From: Caldisericota bacterium
GTDB lineage: Bacteria; Caldisericota; JANLFM01
Direction of reading: 5' to 3'
Assembly (NCBI GenBank): GCA_024655865.1
Contig: JANLFM010000002.1
Location: 21,647-85,646 of the forward strand
DNA: 64,000 bases
A program made the position numbers and the translations under genes. The notes below the pieces were generated by a model that made no database searches, was not told where the DNA came from, and saw only the letters and a list, made by a program, of their open reading frames with translations. This document shows positions 40,055-48,953 of the stretch, piece by piece. How positions within the stretch are numbered: the stretch's first letter is position 1; the number at the start of each line of letters is the position of its first letter.

Positions 40055-40767
40055 ATTTAGAGTATCCCAGGTACCTCAAGGCGGGAGAGGATGGTTTAGT
40101 GGTGGAGTTTGGGGACTCCATCGACCCTGAGATCAACTTTTGGGTTCTGAAATTAGAAGAAATTTTAGAGGAGTCCCAGATATTGGGGATAGAGGAGCTA
40201 ATCCCCACCTATCGTTCCCTATTCGTCTCTTATAATCCTTTAATCCTCTCTTTCTGGGAATTGCAAGAAAAGATAAAAGAACTCATTCCCTTTCTCCAGG
40301 GTGGGAGGGTGAGGGCGCACAAATTGGTGAGGATTCCAGTAGCTTATGGCGGTGAGTATGGACCGGATCTTGAGGACGTAGCAAAAATGCACGGGTTGAC
40401 TGAAAAAGAGGTCGTTGATATTCACACAGGAAAGGAGTACCTGGTCTATATGCTGGGCTTCACCCCGGGCTTCCCTTATATGGGAGTGGTTCCAGCAGAG
40501 ATCGCCACCCCTCGCCTGGAAAACCCACGGGTCAAAGTCTCCAGGGGTTCTGTGGGAATTGCCGAATCCCAAACCGGGATTTACCCCCTGGAAAGCCCGG
40601 GGGGCTGGAGGATCATCGGGCGCACTCCCATAGAAATCTTCAACCCTATAAGAAAGCCCCCGTTTTTACTCTCCCCTGGTGATCGTGTGCGCTTCTTTGC
40701 TATTTCCCTTGATCAGTTCGAGGAATTCACACTCTCAGGCTTTTTACCAGAGTTCGAGCAAAGGTAA
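40051..40767 (+). CDS. pxpB: 5-oxoprolinase subunit B (KipI-like)
   Basis: 238 residues. Allophanate hydrolase subunit 1 family: VAYGGEYGPDLEDVAKMHGL, MLGFTPGFPYMG, RVKVSRGSVGIAESQTGIYP, PGGWRIIGRTP. Overlaps pxpA by 4 nt; pxpC begins 7 nt after it. Bacillus KipI also inhibits the sporulation kinase KinA. Confidence 0.92.
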   Translation: MNLEYPRYLKAGEDGLVVEFGDSIDPEINFWVLKLEEILEESQILGIEELIPTYRSLFVSYNPLILSFWELQEKIKELIPFLQGGRVRAHKLVRIPVAYGGEYGPDLEDVAKMHGLTEKEVVDIHTGKEYLVYMLGFTPGFPYMGVVPAEIATPRLENPRVKVSRGSVGIAESQTGIYPLESPGGWRIIGRTPIEIFNPIRKPPFLLSPGDRVRFFAISLDQFEEFTLSGFLPEFEQR

Positions 40768-40774
40768 AAGGAGA

Positions 40775-41716
40775 ATGAAGACCCCTTTCCTTAAGGTGAT
40801 TCACCCTGGGGCTATGACCCTGGTTCAGGATCTTGGCAGACCGGGATACCTGAAATATGGTCTTCCCCCTTCTGGATGCGCGGATGAAATCTCATTTCGG
40901 GCGGGAAACGCCCTTGTAGGAAACCAGGCGGGGTGTGCAGGACTGGAGATGACAGTTCAAGGAGGGAAATTCCAATTATTGGCCGACACCTTACTGGCCA
41001 TTACGGGAGCTGACATGAAACCCAGAATTAACGGTCATCCCTGCCCTATGTGGCAATCTTTCCTCACAAGAGCAGGGGATATCCTGGAATTCTCTTTCGC
41101 TCGTTCGGGTTGCCGCTCCTATCTATCCGTAAGTGGAGGTATCGAGGTATCCTTGATCATGGGAAGCAGAGCCACGTACCTCACCGCGAGAATTGGGGGC
41201 CTAGAAGGGCGCCCTTTACAGCCAGGGGATATCCTTTGCCGGGAAAGTGGCGGAGGAGAGGAAGGAAAGTGTTTCCCACCTCAGTTTATCCCAGAGTTCA
41301 AAGAAACCCAGGAGTTGCGAGTGGTCTTAGGGCCCCAGGACGACCACTTCACCGAATCCGGATTGAAAACCTTCCTCTCTGAAGAATACACCGTGACCCC
41401 TCAATCAAATCGCATGGGTTACCGCCTTCAAGGGCCTCCCATAGAAACTGTAAAGAAGGGGATCATCTCCGATGCCATTGCTTTAGGTGCTGTGCAGGTA
41501 AGTGGCGAGGGGCAACCAATAGTCCTTCTCTGGGATCGGCAGACTACTGGAGGTTATCCCAAAATTGGGGTTGTGGTCAAACCCGATATTTGGAAGCTGG
41601 CACAGGCAAAACCAGGGGATAAATTCAGGTTCAGGAAAGTGGAATTAGAGGAAGCGCGTTCCCTTTACCGAAATTACGTCCACTTTCTCCTTATCCTGGA
41701 AAACTTAGTAAAATAG
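40775..41716 (+). CDS. pxpC: 5-oxoprolinase subunit C (KipA-like)
   Basis: 313 residues from ATG 40775 (AAAGGAG upstream); the frame to 40679 overlaps pxpB and is rejected. Allophanate hydrolase subunit 2 family: PGAMTLVQDLGRPGY, GCADEISFRAGNALVGN, QSNRMGYRLQGP, RQTTGGYPKIGVV. Completes the PxpABC complex. Confidence 0.92.
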   Translation: MKTPFLKVIHPGAMTLVQDLGRPGYLKYGLPPSGCADEISFRAGNALVGNQAGCAGLEMTVQGGKFQLLADTLLAITGADMKPRINGHPCPMWQSFLTRAGDILEFSFARSGCRSYLSVSGGIEVSLIMGSRATYLTARIGGLEGRPLQPGDILCRESGGGEEGKCFPPQFIPEFKETQELRVVLGPQDDHFTESGLKTFLSEEYTVTPQSNRMGYRLQGPPIETVKKGIISDAIALGAVQVSGEGQPIVLLWDRQTTGGYPKIGVVVKPDIWKLAQAKPGDKFRFRKVELEEARSLYRNYVHFLLILENLVK

Positions 41717-41745
41717 AATCAAAAATAGAAAAGGAGGCAAGAAGG

Positions 41746-43257
41746 GTGGTGTTGAAGGTCTTAAATTTTTTCCTCGCGCTTTCCCTAGTGTTTGCCTCCC
41801 CTGTAGTTAATTTCAGTAAATTTCAGGATCTCCCCCAGGAGCACTGGGCTTATGAAGTGATTGAAAACCTCACTTCCCTGGGAATTATTGCCGGTTACCC
41901 CGATAAAACCTTTCATCCAGAAGGCTCGGTAACCCGCGCTGAATTCGCCAAAATAATCACCCTAAGCTTCAAGATACCCGTTCCCTCGAATTCAGGTTCC
42001 CGGTTTCCCGACGTGGGAGCATTTCACTGGGGAGCTCCTTTTGTGGAAGCCTGTGCCCTTGAAGGGATAATTGAAGGATATCCGGATGGAAATTTCTACC
42101 CGGAAAAGCCGGTTTCTAAGGAAGAGGTTCTGGCCATTCTTATTAGGCGCATATTGCCCGATCAAGAACTATTGCCTGAATCCGTAACTTTTCCAGACGT
42201 AGAGCCTGAGCGCTGGTCCTCTCCTTATATTGAGGCTGCTTTAACCCTGGGCCTTTTTACAAGAGACGACCCCCATTTTACTGAAAAGGGCCTTTTCCAT
42301 CCTGATGTTTCCTGTACTCGAACTCAGGCCTGTTACCTGGTTTATCGGGCCAGATTTTTGGGGGCCTCTCTGTATTTAGGTGCTCCTTCCACATATGAGG
42401 TGAACTATACCGTACACCTGGTCAACAGGGGGGCAGGTCGCTCTGGAGAGCTGGATTTCACCCTTGCTCTGTTCCCGGATGTCTTGCCCTTTCAGAAAGT
42501 GGAAAGCCTTGCCCTCACCCCGCTACCAGAGGACTACGAGGAAGATGACCACGGGAATCAGTACGCTTTATTCCGCTTAGATGGGATCAATCCAGGAGAA
42601 TCGGTCTCATTGAGTATGGTCGCAGAAGTAGAGGTTTTCCCCTTTACCTATTTTCCGGATCCCGAAATAAACAACCTCACATACCTCAAAAGCACTCCGG
42701 GATACGAGTGCTACACCTCCTCCGAGCCTTATGAGGAATCAGGGAGTCCTGAAATCCAGGAAAAATCAAAAGAGTTTCCCTCGGGGAATAGTCATTTTGA
42801 TGCCGCCCTTGAAGTTTACGATTTCGTGCGCAGCTATCTTGAATACTCGGGATACAATCCTCTAAGTTCCGGCGCGCTCGAAGCATTGTTTTCGGGGAAA
42901 GGTGATTGCACGGAATTCGCAGATCTTTTCGTGGCTCTGGCGCGCGCTAAAGGGATACCTTCTCGTTTCGTAGAGGGCTTTACTTACAATCCCGGGTCTC
43001 AAGGAAGAGGAGACCTAACTCACGATTGGGCTGAGATTATGTTACCAGGGGAAATCTGGTTACCGGTTGATCCTACCTATGGGCGTTTTGGAGAAAACTA
43101 TTTCTGCTCTTCTGATAATAAGCACATTATCCTCACCAGGGGCAGGAATTTGGATCTACTGGGCGGTTACCATTACTACTATTACACTTACAGCACCGGA
43201 GGAGGTCTGGCGGAAATCAATTCCTGGGATGAGATCTCCATTGTCCCCTTAGAGTAA
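41746..43257 (+). CDS. SLH-anchored transglutaminase-like protein
   Basis: 503 residues. Signal-like N-terminus (about 1-20), three SLH repeats (about 22-210: AGYPDKTFHPE, EGYPDGNFYPE, then a weaker third), a beta-sandwich region (about 215-330) and a transglutaminase-like core. Catalytic triad visible: C388 (GKGDCTEFAD), H426 (LTHDWAEI) and D442 (VDPTYG). GTG start with AAGGAGG. It probably modifies or cross-links surface proteins, or cuts peptides; exact reaction unknown. Confidence 0.87.
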   Translation: MVLKVLNFFLALSLVFASPVVNFSKFQDLPQEHWAYEVIENLTSLGIIAGYPDKTFHPEGSVTRAEFAKIITLSFKIPVPSNSGSRFPDVGAFHWGAPFVEACALEGIIEGYPDGNFYPEKPVSKEEVLAILIRRILPDQELLPESVTFPDVEPERWSSPYIEAALTLGLFTRDDPHFTEKGLFHPDVSCTRTQACYLVYRARFLGASLYLGAPSTYEVNYTVHLVNRGAGRSGELDFTLALFPDVLPFQKVESLALTPLPEDYEEDDHGNQYALFRLDGINPGESVSLSMVAEVEVFPFTYFPDPEINNLTYLKSTPGYECYTSSEPYEESGSPEIQEKSKEFPSGNSHFDAALEVYDFVRSYLEYSGYNPLSSGALEALFSGKGDCTEFADLFVALARAKGIPSRFVEGFTYNPGSQGRGDLTHDWAEIMLPGEIWLPVDPTYGRFGENYFCSSDNKHIILTRGRNLDLLGGYHYYYYTYSTGGGLAEINSWDEISIVPLE

Positions 43258-43335
43258 GCTTTAATTTGACAGGGAATGATAGTAAAACTTAAGCTATACA
43301 AGAGAAATGCTAAACAGCAAGAGGGTGGTTAAAAA

Positions 43336-43815
43336 ATGTTCTTGAATCAAGTGCTGGCACAGACTGCCACTTATCAGGTGGTAGTGCTGGAGCCTTTACC
43401 TGCGTCTAATATGCTGGATTTAATCCCAGCAATTATTATTAGCGTTCTTTCTGTGATTTTCCTTTTTCTGAGCATCAGGCTCTCCCGGGTAAGAACTGAC
43501 GGCATTGGCTCCACATACCTTTTAATGGGAGTTTTTCTCTTTCTCGCTTGCGTTTTTCAGGTAATTTTCCTGTTTTTAAGAAGCGAGTGGCTTTACACCT
43601 TTATATTCGCTCAGGAGGTTTTCCTTCTTTTGGCTTTAATTACCCTGATCGTCTCGGCCTTGAGCCTGAGCAAGAGGGCACCGCAGCCCCCACCTGCCCC
43701 AATGCCACCAGTCAAGGGAAAACCGGTTTCCCCACTCAAAGAGGAGCCTGCGCCCGAAGAAGGAGAGAAGAAAGAAAACGCTCAGGAACCTGAAAGGAGC
43801 CCTGAGGGCCAATAG
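43336..43815 (+). CDS. Membrane protein with Pro/Glu-rich tail, unknown
   Basis: 159 residues. Three to four hydrophobic segments between about 25 and 110, then a charged proline-rich cytoplasmic tail (QPPPAPMPPVKGKPVSP). No family recognised. It precedes the flippase-like gene by 5 nt, so the two are likely made together. Confidence 0.6.
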   Translation: MFLNQVLAQTATYQVVVLEPLPASNMLDLIPAIIISVLSVIFLFLSIRLSRVRTDGIGSTYLLMGVFLFLACVFQVIFLFLRSEWLYTFIFAQEVFLLLALITLIVSALSLSKRAPQPPPAPMPPVKGKPVSPLKEEPAPEEGEKKENAQEPERSPEGQ

Positions 43816-43820
43816 TTTCA

Positions 43821-44864
43821 GTGGCCAAAGAAACTCCCCGCAGGACAAACGTCTGGCGTAGCATTTTCCTCGCTGTAGGCTTTTCCGCCCTGGCGATCAG
43901 TCTACTTTTGTATTTTACCCACACCAATCTCAGCAGCCTTTTCTCCCTGGTAAACCTGTGGTATTTTCTCGGCGCTCTGGCATTAATCCTCTTGAACTGG
44001 GTTCTTGAGGCCGAGAGGCTCTGCGCCATCTCCAACCTTCTGGGGTACAAGTTGCTTTTTAGCAAAGCCTTTCAGATCGTACTCGTCGGCTCATTCTTCG
44101 CCAACATTACCCCTTTTGATACGGGAGGAGAGCCCTTTCAGCTTTATCTCCTGGCAAAGAACGGGGTAGGTGCGGGAAAGTCAGCGGCCATTATCATGAT
44201 CAAGGGAATCATGAGCGCTCTGGCCCGGATAACCCTGGGAATTGGTATTCCTCTCTGGCTCCTTTTAATTAAAAGGGCCTGGCAACTGCCCATCGGGTTG
44301 AATACAGCCTTAAACATCGGGATAATCATCTATGGGGTGGCTACGGTTTTCATGCTCCTCGTCTCCTGGAAGCCCCAGTTCCTCAATCATTTGATCCAGT
44401 GGCTCTTTTCCCGAAAATTAATTCAGAGAATCTTTTCCAGGGAGAGATTAGAGGCCTTGGGGTCGAAAATCACGGGCGGCGTGAACGAGTTTCGGGAATC
44501 GATGCACAGTCTCGCCCAGGCAGACAAAAAGACCATCCTTCTTATCGCCATCTACAGCCTACTTCTGTGGGTCATCGTGCTCACAGTCCCGGCACTGCTC
44601 TTGTGGGGGTTAGGAGTTTACTCCCCCCTCTCCCAAATCCTGGCTGTGGGAATAGTCTTTTACCTGGCTTCCGCTTATGCTCCTACCCCTGGCTCCTCAG
44701 GGGTAGCCGAGGCAGGATTCGCCACGATCTTCTACACCGCCCAGCTCGTCCCCTACCCTCTTCTGGGAGTTTTTGTGACCCTCTGGAGGCTACTCACCTA
44801 CTACATGAGCTTTCTTATTGGCGGGCTGGTGAGCCTTTTCTCCTTTTCCAAAAAGAAGCGCTAA
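43821..44864 (+). CDS. Lysylphosphatidylglycerol synthase TM-region/YbhN family membrane protein
   Basis: 347 residues, about eight membrane segments. Family motifs SFFANITPFDTGGEPFQLYLL and YAPTPGSSGVAEAGFA are present, as in AglD/YbhN and the flippase domain of MprF. Probably transfers a lipid or lipid-linked group across the membrane. GTG start. Its stop interlocks with the convergent ispH stop (4 nt, CTAA). Confidence 0.82.
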   Translation: MAKETPRRTNVWRSIFLAVGFSALAISLLLYFTHTNLSSLFSLVNLWYFLGALALILLNWVLEAERLCAISNLLGYKLLFSKAFQIVLVGSFFANITPFDTGGEPFQLYLLAKNGVGAGKSAAIIMIKGIMSALARITLGIGIPLWLLLIKRAWQLPIGLNTALNIGIIIYGVATVFMLLVSWKPQFLNHLIQWLFSRKLIQRIFSRERLEALGSKITGGVNEFRESMHSLAQADKKTILLIAIYSLLLWVIVLTVPALLLWGLGVYSPLSQILAVGIVFYLASAYAPTPGSSGVAEAGFATIFYTAQLVPYPLLGVFVTLWRLLTYYMSFLIGGLVSLFSFSKKKR

Positions 44865-45688
44865 AAGGATCGGAGGCGCCTTACTACGTCTTCCACCGTC
44901 TCTTTGGGAGTGGAGGCACCTGATACTACTCCCACCGTTCTAATTCCTTGAAACCACCCGGCTTCGAGCTCTTCAGCCCTCTCTACATGCCAGGTTCTTT
45001 TTCCGTTTTCTTGGGCAATTAAGGCCAGGCGCCTGGTATTGGCGGAGTTCTTCCCTCCCACCACAACTATCCCTTCCACTTCTGGGAGCAATTTCCGCAA
45101 AGCTCCCTGCCTTTCCCTGGTCGCGGAACAGATAGTGTTAAAAACTCTTAATTCCCTGGCTCCCTGGACTATTAGTTTATGCGCCAGATTTGCCAGCGCG
45201 TTATTATCTTGAGTGCTCTGGGAAAATAAAGCTACTTTCTTTGAAAGAGGGAGATTTGGGAGTTCTCCCGGGGAAACCAGCCTGGCTTTAGGCACAAAGG
45301 AAAGTAAACTTTCCACTTCCGAGTGCCCCCGGTCTCCCAAAAGAAGGACCTCATATCCCTCATCCAGAATGCGCAGCATAAGCTCTCGAGTTCTTTCAAG
45401 CTCAGGACAGGTGAGGTCCAGAATTTTTATTCCTCTTTTTAACGCTTCCTCCAGGATCTCGGCTCTTGCACCTTGAGCGGAAATCACAAGAACCTCCTCG
45501 GGCTTAACCTCGTTCAGGGAGCCTGCCACCCGAATTCCTCTTTTTTCCAGCTCTTCCACTACCTGGGCGTTGTGAATCAGTGGCCCCAGGGTAACAGTTT
45601 TACCCGGTTCGGAGGAAGAAAGGGCTCTTTCGATTGCCAGCTTCACTCCGTAGCAAAAGCCAATAGCTGGAGAAACAACGATCCTCAA
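44861..45688 (-). CDS. ispH: 4-hydroxy-3-methylbut-2-enyl diphosphate reductase
   Basis: 275 residues. Iron-sulfur Cys ligands: C12 (GFCYGV), one in DLTCPEL and one in NTICSAT. Also GPLIHNAQVVEEL and VVGGKNSANTRRL. Last step of the MEP isoprenoid route. Not fused to S1 domains as in some Clostridia. It lies 12 nt after korB, an operon that links it to ferredoxin supply. Confidence 0.95.
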   Translation of the reverse strand: MRIVVSPAIGFCYGVKLAIERALSSSEPGKTVTLGPLIHNAQVVEELEKRGIRVAGSLNEVKPEEVLVISAQGARAEILEEALKRGIKILDLTCPELERTRELMLRILDEGYEVLLLGDRGHSEVESLLSFVPKARLVSPGELPNLPLSKKVALFSQSTQDNNALANLAHKLIVQGARELRVFNTICSATRERQGALRKLLPEVEGIVVVGGKNSANTRRLALIAQENGKRTWHVERAEELEAGWFQGIRTVGVVSGASTPKETVEDVVRRLRSF

Positions 45689-45700
45689 TTGCCTGAAACC

Positions 45701-46540
45701 CTATTTCTGAGAGAGAACAAGTTCCTTTGGTGTGACCGGGCGTACTCCCTCCATAATTTTTGAAATCCAGTCGTGATAGGTCAACTTCTCCTGGCGATAG
45801 AAGATCCCTGTGTAAATGACATCCTGCATTACCTGGGCCATCTCTATAGCTTTCGTGCGGTCATCTGGCTGATATTCCGCAGGCAGAGGGGTTACTTTTT
45901 CCTGGAAATATTTGTAGGTATGCACCTTATTGAAGGTGACACACGGGGAAATCACTTCCAGGAAGGCGAAGCCCCGATGAGTGATGGCTGCGACGATCAG
46001 ATCCGTAAGCTGATCAACCTTCCCGGAAAATCCTCGGGCTGCGAATGTCGCCCCTACCGAGATAGCAAAAGCTACGGGGTTGATAGGCTCCTCGAAATTT
46101 CCATAAGGGGAGGAAACGGTGCGGAAGTTGACATCAGAAGTGGGGGCCACCTGTCCCTTTGTTAACCCATAAATCCTGTTGTTCATGACAATGTAGGTCA
46201 GGTCAATGTTTCTTCTGGCAGCATGGGGAAAATGACCTCCTCCGATAGCGAAGGCATCCCCGTCTCCCCCAACTACGACCACCTCAACCTCAGGATTGGC
46301 AAGCTTTACTCCCTGGCCGATGGGTAGGGCGCGGCCGTGAAGGCTGTGCACACCATAGGTGGAAGCGAATCCTGGAAGACGACTGGAGCAACCGATTCCC
46401 GAGACGATGGCGATGTTGTTCGGGTCAAGATCGAGTCTGGCAAAAGCGTTGAATAAGGCTGTAAGAACTCCGAAGTCGCCGCACCCGGGACACCAGGTAG
46501 GTTTTAGTTTCCCCTTATAATCCAAGGCTGTGCGCACCAT
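45701..46540 (-). CDS. korB: 2-oxoacid:ferredoxin oxidoreductase, beta subunit
   Basis: 279 residues. Thiamine diphosphate motif GDGDAFAIGGGHF...NN. Four cluster Cys: CPGCGDFG, GIGCSS and SPCVTF. 1-nt overlap with korA. Oxidises 2-oxoacids (likely 2-oxoglutarate) to acyl-CoA with ferredoxin reduction. Confidence 0.92.
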   Translation of the reverse strand: MVRTALDYKGKLKPTWCPGCGDFGVLTALFNAFARLDLDPNNIAIVSGIGCSSRLPGFASTYGVHSLHGRALPIGQGVKLANPEVEVVVVGGDGDAFAIGGGHFPHAARRNIDLTYIVMNNRIYGLTKGQVAPTSDVNFRTVSSPYGNFEEPINPVAFAISVGATFAARGFSGKVDQLTDLIVAAITHRGFAFLEVISPCVTFNKVHTYKYFQEKVTPLPAEYQPDDRTKAIEMAQVMQDVIYTGIFYRQEKLTYHDWISKIMEGVRPVTPKELVLSQK

Positions 46541-48255
46541 TATAGGACCTCCTCAATTTTCTTCAGGATTTCATAACCGGCAAAAGGTCTTCCCCCGGCG
46601 AGATTCAGAGGGATGGGATCGAAGAGAAAGTATGCTCTAAGCAGGTGAGAGAGTTGCCCCGAGTAGTTCACTTCAGGGACAATGACCTTCTTTTTGTTCT
46701 TCAGAAAATCCTCGATCTGTTTTCTGGGCAGCGGACTGAGCAGCTTAATGTATAACACGTCCGGCTCCTCGCCCCGGGCCTTCAGTTGATTGGTGGCTTC
46801 CCTGACGGCCCCTTCCGTAGACCCCCAGGAGATAATGCCGACCTCACTTTCCTGGTTGCCCCAGCGCAGAGTGACATCATTATCGTTCTGGGCCAGATTG
46901 AGTTTTCGGAAACGTTTCTCGGTCATAACCTGATGAATCCCAGGGTCATAGGAGGGGGTTCCTTCACCGTCGTGTTCAAGTCCCCTGGCGATGTAAGCTC
47001 CCGGTTTTCCAGGAATGCCCATGGGCATCAAGCCGTTTTCCGTGATCCGGTAGCGCTGGTATCCCTGGGCAACCTCCTCCGGGGAAACAATAAGCCGATC
47101 CTCAACCTTAATGGAATCAAAGTCCGGAACGGAAATGGTTTCATATCTATGGGAAAGGGATTGGTCTGAGAGGATAATTACGGGAAGCTGGGTCCTCTCG
47201 GCAAGATTGAATCCCTTGATCGTCTGGTAGAAGCAGTCCTCTACGTTAGTCGGAGCAATTACAACCCTGGGACAGTCCCCATGGCTCCCGAAAACTGCAT
47301 GGAAAAGGTCTGATTGCTCGGTCTTTGTTGGCAGACCTGTCGCCGGCCCACCCCTCTGAACATCTACGATCACCACGGGAATTTCGGCCATAGAGGCGAA
47401 GCCGATCAGCTCGCTCATCAGAGAGAGCCCTGGTCCAGAGGTGGCAGTCATCGCTTTCTTTCCGGCGAAGGAGGCCCCTATGGCCATAGCCAGAGCAGAG
47501 ATCTCATCCTCCACCTGGATAGATACCCCGCCCACGCGAGGCATCTCCTTCATCAGGATCTCCAGAATATCGGTGGCTGGAGTGATAGGATAGCCAGCGA
47601 AGAAACGACACCCTGCGTAAACAGCGCCCAGCGCAATAGCCGCGTTCCCGGAGATCACGATCCTGGTCTCGCCTTCGGTCCCTCCTAATTTCAGGTTTTC
47701 GCGCTTGGGGATGTTCTGACGAGCGTACTCCATTCCTACCTTAAGCGCCAGAAGGTCCTTTTCCAGAATCTGAGAACCCTTTGATCCGAACCTTTCCTGG
47801 ATAACCTCCTCAAGCTTATCCTGAGGAATGGAGAAGAGTTCAGCCAGAACGCCAACAGTGACAATATTTTTGGTCTGGATGGCCTGAACTTGATTCAGGG
47901 CTAAGTCCTTTAGAGGACAGGGATAAAGGATCAGATCCTCCCGATCGTGTGGCTTGACACTCTCAGGATCGTAAACCAGCACTCCTCCTTTTTTAAGGGT
48001 GGAGTAATGGCGATCGTAAGCCTCCTGGTTTAATGCCACAAGGATGTCCACAAGGTCTCCAGCAGAAAAAATGGGCGCATTTGCTGCCCTCATCTGAAAC
48101 ATGGAGTGCCCGCCACGAACTTCAGCCGGGTAGGCACGGTAGGTGTAGACTTCAAAGGAAGCTCTGGCACAGGCTAAGGTAAGAATTTCACCTGCGACGA
48201 TGATTCCCTCTCCCGATTCCCCACCAATGCGCACAACCAGATCAACTTTTTCCAT
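46540..48255 (-). CDS. korA: 2-oxoacid:ferredoxin oxidoreductase, fused gamma-alpha subunit
   Basis: 571 residues: an N-terminal gamma domain (about 1-185; RIGGESGEGIIVAGEIL, YPAEVRGGHS) fused to an alpha domain (from about 200; FAGYPITPATDILE, EDEISALAMAIGASFAGKKAMT). Two-subunit KorAB type. Start 18 nt after the isochorismatase gene. Confidence 0.92.
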   Translation of the reverse strand: MEKVDLVVRIGGESGEGIIVAGEILTLACARASFEVYTYRAYPAEVRGGHSMFQMRAANAPIFSAGDLVDILVALNQEAYDRHYSTLKKGGVLVYDPESVKPHDREDLILYPCPLKDLALNQVQAIQTKNIVTVGVLAELFSIPQDKLEEVIQERFGSKGSQILEKDLLALKVGMEYARQNIPKRENLKLGGTEGETRIVISGNAAIALGAVYAGCRFFAGYPITPATDILEILMKEMPRVGGVSIQVEDEISALAMAIGASFAGKKAMTATSGPGLSLMSELIGFASMAEIPVVIVDVQRGGPATGLPTKTEQSDLFHAVFGSHGDCPRVVIAPTNVEDCFYQTIKGFNLAERTQLPVIILSDQSLSHRYETISVPDFDSIKVEDRLIVSPEEVAQGYQRYRITENGLMPMGIPGKPGAYIARGLEHDGEGTPSYDPGIHQVMTEKRFRKLNLAQNDNDVTLRWGNQESEVGIISWGSTEGAVREATNQLKARGEEPDVLYIKLLSPLPRKQIEDFLKNKKKVIVPEVNYSGQLSHLLRAYFLFDPIPLNLAGGRPFAGYEILKKIEEVL

Positions 48256-48273
48256 GGACTTACTCGCACCTCT

Positions 48274-48798
48274 TCACGTAATTTTAACCGCAAAAAGCTT
48301 TGTCAATTGCTCCAGGGCCATTTCTCCTTCTTCCTTTGATAGAGCTGCCACGCCCTTCCGGGGGATATATACTTGAAAACCGCGCATACAAGCATCCGCT
48401 GAGGTAAAAAACACGCAGATGTTCGTGACACAACCAACCACTTCCACCTCGTCCACCCCTTCCTTACGAAGGATCTCCTCCAGGGGAGTGCCCACGAAAC
48501 CGGAGTAAGTCTTTTTTGGGACAAGGATCTCCCCTGGAGCAGGGGCAAGCTCATCTACAATTTTCGCGCCAGGAGTTCCTCTGAGGGCATGCAAGGGGAA
48601 AATGTTCATTTCAAAATCAGTGGGTTCATGGCAATCTGAAATAAAAATAACGGGCAAGCCCGCTTCGCGATAATGAGCGATTCTCTCCTTGATGAAGGGA
48701 ATAATTTCCCTTGTTGCGGGAACCTCAAGCGGCGCTCCCGGGTCCACGAAATCGCGAATCATGTCCACTACGAGCAAGGCTCGCTTACCGGGTTTCAT
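48274..48798 (-). CDS. Isochorismatase-like cysteine hydrolase (nicotinamidase-type)
   Basis: 174 residues. Catalytic set: Asp in LLVVDMIRDFVDPG, Lys in VPKKTYSGF, and Cys in VGCVTNICVFFTS. Could be a nicotinamidase for NAD salvage. Leads the korAB-ispH operon. Confidence 0.85.
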   Translation of the reverse strand: MKPGKRALLVVDMIRDFVDPGAPLEVPATREIIPFIKERIAHYREAGLPVIFISDCHEPTDFEMNIFPLHALRGTPGAKIVDELAPAPGEILVPKKTYSGFVGTPLEEILRKEGVDEVEVVGCVTNICVFFTSADACMRGFQVYIPRKGVAALSKEEGEMALEQLTKLFAVKIT

Positions 48799-48905
48799 AG
48801 CAATTAAAATTTTAAATTTTACTTTATGATACCATTTTTTGATCCGTTTGGATTATGAAACCAAAAAATTTAAAAAGTTTTTAGCGGAGTGCTAAAATCC
48901 TCTTG

Positions 48906-48919
48906 AGGTAATATTACCT
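48906..48919. promoter_or_regulatory. 14-bp palindrome upstream of pepA
   Basis: AGGTAATATTACCT lies in the divergent gap between the isochorismatase and pepA genes. Upstream, an extended -10 TGCTAAAAT (about 48889-48897) points to pepA. Confidence 0.4.
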
Positions 48920-48953
48920 TTTTGACGGAGATAAACAACGAAAGGGGTTATAT

